From NCBI RefSeq assembly GCF_905372115.1, contig NZ_CAJPNR010000061.1, positions 1-10,961 on the forward strand: DNA of 10,961 nt, written 5' to 3'. This document shows, in pieces, positions 6,420 through 10,961 of the stretch. This stretch comes from an uncultured Streptococcus sp. GTDB taxonomy: Bacteria > Bacillota > Bacilli > Lactobacillales > Streptococcaceae. Positions within the stretch are counted from its first letter, which is position 1, and the number at the start of each line of letters is the position of its first letter. Below the pieces are notes generated by a model. It had not been told where the DNA came from. It saw nothing but the letters and a program-made list of their open reading frames with translations, and searched no databases. The position numbers were made by a program, and so were the translations under genes.

Positions 6420-7916
6420 ATGAAAAAATATATTTTTATGCGTATCTTACGCTCAATTGTGTCGATTTTCTTGGTGACGACCCTGACTTATGCCATTATC
6501 TATACTATGGTGCCAAGAAGGTTGATTTTCAAGCAGGATCCTAACTATAATAAGATAGCGACAAATAAAGATAAAAAGACTAACTATGAAAACACTATCT
6601 TTGAGCGGATGGGCTACATTGACTATTATGATACAAAGGAACTGCAGGAGAAGGCTAGTAAGGAAGATTCCTCTGTTACAACAGAAGCTACAGAAGCAAA
6701 CAAGGAGATTTATCAGAAGTATATTGATAAACTTGGCAATGGTTGGAAATTGCAGAAATTCCCACTAAGCGGAGAATTCTATGCTGTACGTGAAGTGCCT
6801 GTTTATGAGCGTGTCTTTGAGTTCTATGCTAATTTGATTCAAATTGATCATCCAAATGTTATTCAAGATGAGGAAAATCCAAACCTAGAGCGTTATATCC
6901 GGTTTGAAAATGATCCTTCTGTTGGCTGGTCTCTTGTGGGTTCTGGTACCAAGCATAAGTATCTGCTGTACTTTAATGGTCAGTTCCCATTTGTCCACCA
7001 GAACTTTATTACCTTTAATTTAGGTAATTCTTATCCAACCTATGCTAATATCCCTGTTCTGCAGGTTATTACACAGGGACAAGGGCAAACTAAGTCTTCT
7101 GAAGTTCAATTCCCAACAGGCAAAAAGACATCGTCTGTTAACATTTACTCTCGTACCTATAAGACGCCAAGCAAAGCCGATTCACAGGACATTGCTAAGT
7201 TTGGTAAGGGAGATGCCTATACAGCGACTCAAAGCAACTATCAAAATCCATCCATGATTACCAGCTCAGCCATTATTGGTTTGATTGGTGTGGCCCTGTC
7301 TTATCTGATTGCTATTCCGCTCGGTTCCTACATGGCCCGACTTAAGAATACATGGTTTGATAGCATTTCCACAGCAGGTTTGACCTTCATGATGTCACTG
7401 CCAACCATCGCCTTGGTCTACATTGTCCGTTTGGCAGGGTCTGCCGTTGGTCTTCCAGATTCCTTCCCAATCTTGGGAGCGGGAGATTGGCGTTCTTATG
7501 TCCTGCCAGCTGTTATTCTAGGGCTTTTGAGTGCTCCTTGGACAGCTGTTTGGATTCGCCGGTATATGATTGACCTTCAGTCTCAGGATTTTGTCCGCTT
7601 TGCGCGTGCTAAGGGTCTCTCAGAAAAAGAAATTTCTAACAAGCACATCTTTAAAAACGCTATGGTGCCACTGGTATCTAGTATTCCAGCTTCAATCGTC
7701 GGAGTTATTGCTGGTGCAACCTTGACAGAAACAGTCTTTGCTTTTCCTGGTATGGGTAAGATGTTGATTGATTCTGTTAAGGCATCTAATAACTCTATGG
7801 TTGTTGGTCTTGTATTCATCTTCACATGTCTGTCTATCTTTGCCCTCTTGCTGGGTGACATTCTGATGACTGTACTGGACCCACGTATCAAGTTAACATC
7901 AAAAGGAGGTAAATAA
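6420..7916 (+). CDS. amiC: Oligopeptide ABC transporter permease AmiC (OppB family)
   Basis: One of two membrane subunits forming the peptide channel with AmiD. The 498 residues, as I recall, are the length of pneumococcal AmiC and well above a usual OppB (about 310 aa). The excess is a hydrophilic insertion at about 33-278 between the first membrane helix (about 9-31) and the second (about 281-303). It should face outward, where it could contact receptor lipoproteins. Further helices lie near 312-340, 361-380, 419-442 and 460-483. The cytoplasmic EAA loop that docks the ATPase is at 395-417 (ARAKGLSEKE up to VP, conserved G399). The start is supported by AAAGGA 8 bases upstream. The last codons encode the GGAGG ribosome site for amiD, whose ATG overlaps this stop by one base, so translation is coupled. 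Expression depends on read-through of the hairpin upstream. Confidence 0.96.
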   Translation: MKKYIFMRILRSIVSIFLVTTLTYAIIYTMVPRRLIFKQDPNYNKIATNKDKKTNYENTIFERMGYIDYYDTKELQEKASKEDSSVTTEATEANKEIYQKYIDKLGNGWKLQKFPLSGEFYAVREVPVYERVFEFYANLIQIDHPNVIQDEENPNLERYIRFENDPSVGWSLVGSGTKHKYLLYFNGQFPFVHQNFITFNLGNSYPTYANIPVLQVITQGQGQTKSSEVQFPTGKKTSSVNIYSRTYKTPSKADSQDIAKFGKGDAYTATQSNYQNPSMITSSAIIGLIGVALSYLIAIPLGSYMARLKNTWFDSISTAGLTFMMSLPTIALVYIVRLAGSAVGLPDSFPILGAGDWRSYVLPAVILGLLSAPWTAVWIRRYMIDLQSQDFVRFARAKGLSEKEISNKHIFKNAMVPLVSSIPASIVGVIAGATLTETVFAFPGMGKMLIDSVKASNNSMVVGLVFIFTCLSIFALLLGDILMTVLDPRIKLTSKGGK

Positions 7917-8842
7917 TGGCTACAATTGATAAAAGCAAATTCCAATTTGTCAAACGTGACGATTTTGCCTCTGAAACGATTGATGCTCCAGCCTACTCTT
8001 ACTGGAAATCAGTCATGCGCCAATTCCTTAAAAAGAAATCAACCATTACTATGCTGGGAATTCTGATTGCCATTATTCTCATGAGTTTCATTTATCCTAT
8101 GTTTTCAGACTTCGACTTTAATGACGTGAGTAAGGTAAACGACTTTAGCATGCGTTACATCAAGCCGAGTGGTCAGTACTGGTTTGGAACGGATAGTAAT
8201 GGTAAGTCTCTCTTTGACGGTGTTTGGTTTGGTGCCCGTAACTCTATTCTTATTTCGATTATTGCGACAGTTATTAATTTGGCTATCGGAGTTATCATTG
8301 GCGGTATCTGGGGAATTTCCAAAACAGTTGACCGTGTCATGATGGAAATCTACAATATCATTTCAAATATCCCAGCCCTCTTGATTGTTATTGTCTTGAC
8401 CTACTCTATCGGTGCTGGTTTCTGGAATCTTATTTTTGCCATGACGATTACTGGTTGGGTCGGTATTGCCTACACTATCCGTGTGCAGATTATGCGCTAT
8501 CGGGATTTGGAGTACAACCTTGCCTCTCGTACTCTTGGTACACCGACTCTCAAGATTGTTACGAAGAACATTATGCCGCAGTTAGTATCTGTTATCGTGA
8601 CTACCACTTCACAGATGCTGCCAAGCTTTATCTCTTACGAAGCCTTTCTGTCCTTCTTTGGATTAGGTCTTCCTGTAACAGTGCCAAGTTTAGGACGCTT
8701 GATTTCAGATTATTCTCAAAACGTGACGACAAATGCCTACCTCTTTTGGATTCCACTTACAACTCTGATTTTGGTATCCCTTACTTTCTTCGTAGTTGGT
8801 CAAAACTTAGCCGACGCCAGCGATCCACGTACACATAGATAG
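7916..8842 (+). CDS. amiD: Oligopeptide ABC transporter permease AmiD (OppC family)
   Basis: Second channel subunit, 308 residues as in pneumococcal AmiD. A cytoplasmic N-terminal stretch precedes the first helix (about 44-61). An extracellular segment with the OppC hallmark WFGTDSNGKS (89-98) and FGARNS follows, then hydrophobic segments covering about 105-130, 145-185, the region after 221, and the C-terminal end (LTTLILVSLTFFVVG). The EAA loop lies at about 203-221 (ASRTLGTPTLKI to MP, conserved G208) and should couple to one of the ATPases. The ATG overlaps the amiC stop codon (TAATG), with GGAGG at 7905-7909 spaced 6 bases away. The protein ends NLADASDPR, typical of the family. Confidence 0.96.
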   Translation: MATIDKSKFQFVKRDDFASETIDAPAYSYWKSVMRQFLKKKSTITMLGILIAIILMSFIYPMFSDFDFNDVSKVNDFSMRYIKPSGQYWFGTDSNGKSLFDGVWFGARNSILISIIATVINLAIGVIIGGIWGISKTVDRVMMEIYNIISNIPALLIVIVLTYSIGAGFWNLIFAMTITGWVGIAYTIRVQIMRYRDLEYNLASRTLGTPTLKIVTKNIMPQLVSVIVTTTSQMLPSFISYEAFLSFFGLGLPVTVPSLGRLISDYSQNVTTNAYLFWIPLTTLILVSLTFFVVGQNLADASDPRTHR

Positions 8843-8850
8843 GAGTAAAT

Positions 8851-9918
8851 ATGACAAAGAATGAAAATGTAATATTGACTGCTCGCGATATTGTCGTGGA
8901 ATTCGATGTTCGCGACCGAGTTTTAACAGCCATTCGCGGTGTCTCACTGGACTTAATTGAAGGCGAAGTGCTGGCTATTGTTGGTGAATCTGGTTCAGGT
9001 AAGTCTGTCTTGACCAAGACCTTTACTGGTATGTTAGAAGAAAACGGCCGTGTAGCCCAAGGAACTATTGACTACCGTGGCAAAGATTTGACGACTCTTC
9101 GCACAAACAAGGATTGGGAGCCAATTCGCGGTGCAAAAATTGCGACCATCTTCCAAGACCCTATGACGAGCTTGGATCCGATTAATACCATTGGAAGCCA
9201 AATTACAGAAGTCATAATCAAGCACCAAGGAAAATCAGCCAAAGAAGCTAAAAAAATGGCCATTGATTACATGAGTAAGGTCGGGATTCCAGATGCGGAA
9301 AAACGTTTCGAAGAATATCCTTTCCAATACTCAGGTGGTATGCGGCAGCGGATTGTTATTGCGATTGCCTTGGCTTGTCGTCCTGATATTCTTATCTGTG
9401 ATGAGCCGACAACGGCCCTCGATGTAACGATTCAAGCGCAGATCATTGACTTGCTCAAATCGCTGCAGCAAGAATATCATTTCACAACCATCTTTATTAC
9501 GCATGACCTTGGTGTTGTAGCTAGTATTGCAGATAAGGTTGCGGTCATGTATGCTGGTGAGATTATCGAATACGGTACAGTTGAAGAAATCTTCTACGAG
9601 CCAAAACATCCTTATACATGGAGTTTGCTGTCCAGCTTGCCTCAGCTAGCAGATGCAAATGGTGCCCTCTACTCGATTCCTGGAACGCCACCGTCTCTTT
9701 ATTCACCAATCAAAGGGGATGCCTTTGCTTTGCGTTCTGACTATGCCATGTCAATTGACTTTGAAGAAGCAGCGCCGGCTTTCAATGTATCTGAGACTCA
9801 CTGGGCTAAGACCTGGTTGCTCCATGAAGATGCGCCTAAGGTTCATAAGCCAGAGATTATCGAAAACCTACATGAAAAAATTCGTTCAAAAATGGGCTTC
9901 AATCAATTAGAAGCTTAG
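8851..9918 (+). CDS. amiE: Oligopeptide ABC transporter ATPase AmiE (OppD family)
   Basis: Cytoplasmic ATPase powering import together with AmiF, 355 residues. Motifs: Walker A GESGSGKS at 45-52, Q-loop Q102 (FQDPMTSLDP), ABC signature SGGMRQR from S161, Walker B ending D184-E185 (LICDEPTTALD), switch His218 (THDL). All catalytic residues are intact. The C-terminal oligopeptide/dipeptide-transporter domain follows (PYTWSLLSSLP). The family's usual cysteine cluster is replaced: positions that align with Cys in many OppD/DppD proteins are D290, S296, D303 and T321. AGGAG at 8841-8845 overlaps the amiD stop and lies 5 bases before the ATG; the 8-base gap indicates coupled translation. Confidence 0.96.
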   Translation: MTKNENVILTARDIVVEFDVRDRVLTAIRGVSLDLIEGEVLAIVGESGSGKSVLTKTFTGMLEENGRVAQGTIDYRGKDLTTLRTNKDWEPIRGAKIATIFQDPMTSLDPINTIGSQITEVIIKHQGKSAKEAKKMAIDYMSKVGIPDAEKRFEEYPFQYSGGMRQRIVIAIALACRPDILICDEPTTALDVTIQAQIIDLLKSLQQEYHFTTIFITHDLGVVASIADKVAVMYAGEIIEYGTVEEIFYEPKHPYTWSLLSSLPQLADANGALYSIPGTPPSLYSPIKGDAFALRSDYAMSIDFEEAAPAFNVSETHWAKTWLLHEDAPKVHKPEIIENLHEKIRSKMGFNQLEA

Positions 9919-9928
9919 GAGGAAGGAA

Positions 9929-10855
9929 ATGACTGAAAAATTAGTTGAAATTAAAGATTTAGAAATTTCCTTCGGCGAAGGAAGTAAGAAATTTGTAGCA
10001 GTAAAAAATGCAAATTTCTTCATCAATAAGGGGGAAACTTTCTCTCTTGTAGGAGAATCAGGTTCTGGTAAGACTACTATTGGTCGAGCTATTATCGGAC
10101 TTAATGATACCAGTGCAGGTGATATCTTCTACGAAGGCAAAAAGATTAATGGGAAAAAGTCTAAAGCAGAAGAAGCGGACTTGATTCGTAAGATTCAGAT
10201 GATTTTCCAAGATCCAGCAGCCAGCCTGAATGAACGTGCAACGGTTGACTATATCATATCTGAGGGTCTCTATAATTACCATTTGTTTGATAGCGAAGAA
10301 GATCGTCAAAGAAAAGTCAAAGATATCATCAATGAAGTTGGCTTGTTGGCTGAGCATTTAACTCGCTATCCTCATGAATTCTCTGGTGGACAGCGTCAGC
10401 GGATTGGGATTGCTCGCGCTTTGGTCATGAAACCAGATTTCGTAATTGCTGATGAGCCTATCTCAGCCTTGGATGTATCTGTCCGGGCTCAAGTTCTGAA
10501 TCTTTTGAAAAAATTCCAAAAAGAGCTGGGCTTGACATATCTTTTTATTGCCCATGACCTTTCGGTAGTTCGTTTTATTTCTGATCGTATCGCCGTGATT
10601 TACAAAGGTGTCATTGTAGAAGTGGCAGAGACAGAAGAACTGTTCAACCATCCTGTCCATCCATACACACAATCCTTGCTCTCGGCTGTTCCAATACCAG
10701 ACCCAATCTTGGAGCGTAAAAAAGTGTTGAAGGTCTATGATCCTGAACAGCATGATTATTCTGTTGATAAACCAGAAATGGCAGAGATTCGTCCGGGACA
10801 CTATGTCTGGGCTAACAAAGCTGAGCTTGAAAAGTATAAAAAAGAACAAGAATAG
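9929..10855 (+). CDS. amiF: Oligopeptide ABC transporter ATPase AmiF (OppF family)
   Basis: Second ATPase of the complex, 308 residues. Motifs: Walker A GESGSGKT at 42-49, Q-loop Q94 (FQDPAASL), signature SGGQRQR from S152, Walker B with D175-E176 (VIADEPISALD), switch His209 (AHDL). All are intact, so both ATP sites should be active. The family's C-terminal segment starts at HPYTQSLLSAVP. After PDPILERKK it diverges from typical OppF into a charged end (AELEKYKKEQE), and the protein has no cysteine at all. AGGAGG at 9917-9922 overlaps the amiE stop, 6 bases before the ATG, so translation is coupled. It is the last gene of the operon. Confidence 0.96.
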   Translation: MTEKLVEIKDLEISFGEGSKKFVAVKNANFFINKGETFSLVGESGSGKTTIGRAIIGLNDTSAGDIFYEGKKINGKKSKAEEADLIRKIQMIFQDPAASLNERATVDYIISEGLYNYHLFDSEEDRQRKVKDIINEVGLLAEHLTRYPHEFSGGQRQRIGIARALVMKPDFVIADEPISALDVSVRAQVLNLLKKFQKELGLTYLFIAHDLSVVRFISDRIAVIYKGVIVEVAETEELFNHPVHPYTQSLLSAVPIPDPILERKKVLKVYDPEQHDYSVDKPEMAEIRPGHYVWANKAELEKYKKEQE

Positions 10856-10881
10856 AAAAAATGTCCGAAAGGGCATTTTTT
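10856..10881 (+). terminator. Rho-independent terminator closing the ami operon
   Basis: The arms AAAAAATGTCC (10856-10866) and GGGCATTTTTT (10871-10881) pair along 11 bp with one G-U pair and a GAAA tetraloop. The T-run is 10876-10881. It begins at the base after the amiF stop, and the A-run on the 5' side makes it potentially bidirectional. Confidence 0.92.
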
Positions 10882-10961
10882 CGTCTTTAAAAAGAAAGAA
10901 TGTAGGTCAATTTACCAGCCTCAAAGGTATGTAGAACTAACCACCAATTTAAAAATAATAA
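10882..10961. other. Non-coding tail of the window
   Basis: The last 80 bases hold no convincing gene start, promoter or repeat on either strand. The short open frame crossing this part only reads through the terminator in another frame of amiF. Confidence 0.6.

Noticed and set aside
7583..7945. Open frame of 120 codons on the minus strand inside amiC
   Set aside because: It lies antisense to the conserved EAA loop and last helices of AmiC, has no ribosome site I can see and resembles no protein family.
8455..8838. Open frame of 127 codons in another + frame of amiD
   Set aside because: amiD is intact in its own frame with conserved family motifs; this frame shows no domain and no ribosome site.
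10463..10876. Open frame of 137 codons on the minus strand over amiF
   Set aside because: It runs antisense to intact amiF, starts within the operon terminator, and its sequence is a low-complexity Phe-rich shadow.
10737..10934. Possible small gene overlapping the end of amiF
   Set aside because: It crosses the terminator at 10856-10881 in a shifted frame and is very Lys/Asn-rich; no start signal was seen.

Overview
The window is a chromosomal oligopeptide-uptake locus from a low-GC Gram-positive coccus. It is almost certainly a Streptococcus of the oral mitis/sanguinis group, with S. gordonii or S. sanguinis relatives the best match I can offer from memory. The evidence is the gene order (peptide-binding lipoproteins, then AmiC, AmiD, AmiE, AmiF), the protein lengths (498, 308, 355 and 308 aa, which as I recall are those of the pneumococcal Ami proteins) and the typical streptococcal expression signals. 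All genes are on the + strand and no mobile element, RNA gene or CRISPR array is visible.

Layout: three tandem paralogous genes (47-2002, 2176-4146, 4379-6355) encode peptide-binding lipoproteins of about 650 residues, of the AmiA/AliA/AliB type (HppA/HppG/HppH in S. gordonii). Each has the same kind of lipoprotein signal peptide with the lipid-anchored Cys at residue 23, a family 5 solute-binding domain, and a Lys/Glu-rich C-terminal tail. They are followed by amiC and amiD (two permease subunits) and amiE and amiF (two ATPases), packed with a 1-nt overlap or gaps of at most 10 nt. A strong terminator closes the operon after amiF.

How it works: the lipoproteins capture extracellular peptides and deliver them to one shared AmiC-AmiD channel powered by AmiE-AmiF. 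In streptococci this type of system serves amino-acid nutrition and also imports signalling peptides. Only the last receptor is in the same transcription unit as the transporter, separated from it by a stem-loop with a short U-run that looks like a leaky attenuator.

Most interesting layer: each receptor gene appears to be its own transcription unit with a different putative control element. The first has a 9-bp perfect inverted repeat over its -10 box. The second has a cre-like (CcpA) site overlapping its -35 box. The third, which leads into amiCDEF, has a one-mismatch CodY-box just upstream of its -35 box. These three elements are seen in the sequence; their regulators are inferred. I found no clearly unknown system here. 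The novelty is in regulation, in pheromone-like signal-peptide ends and in the loss of the usual C-terminal cysteines from the ATPases.
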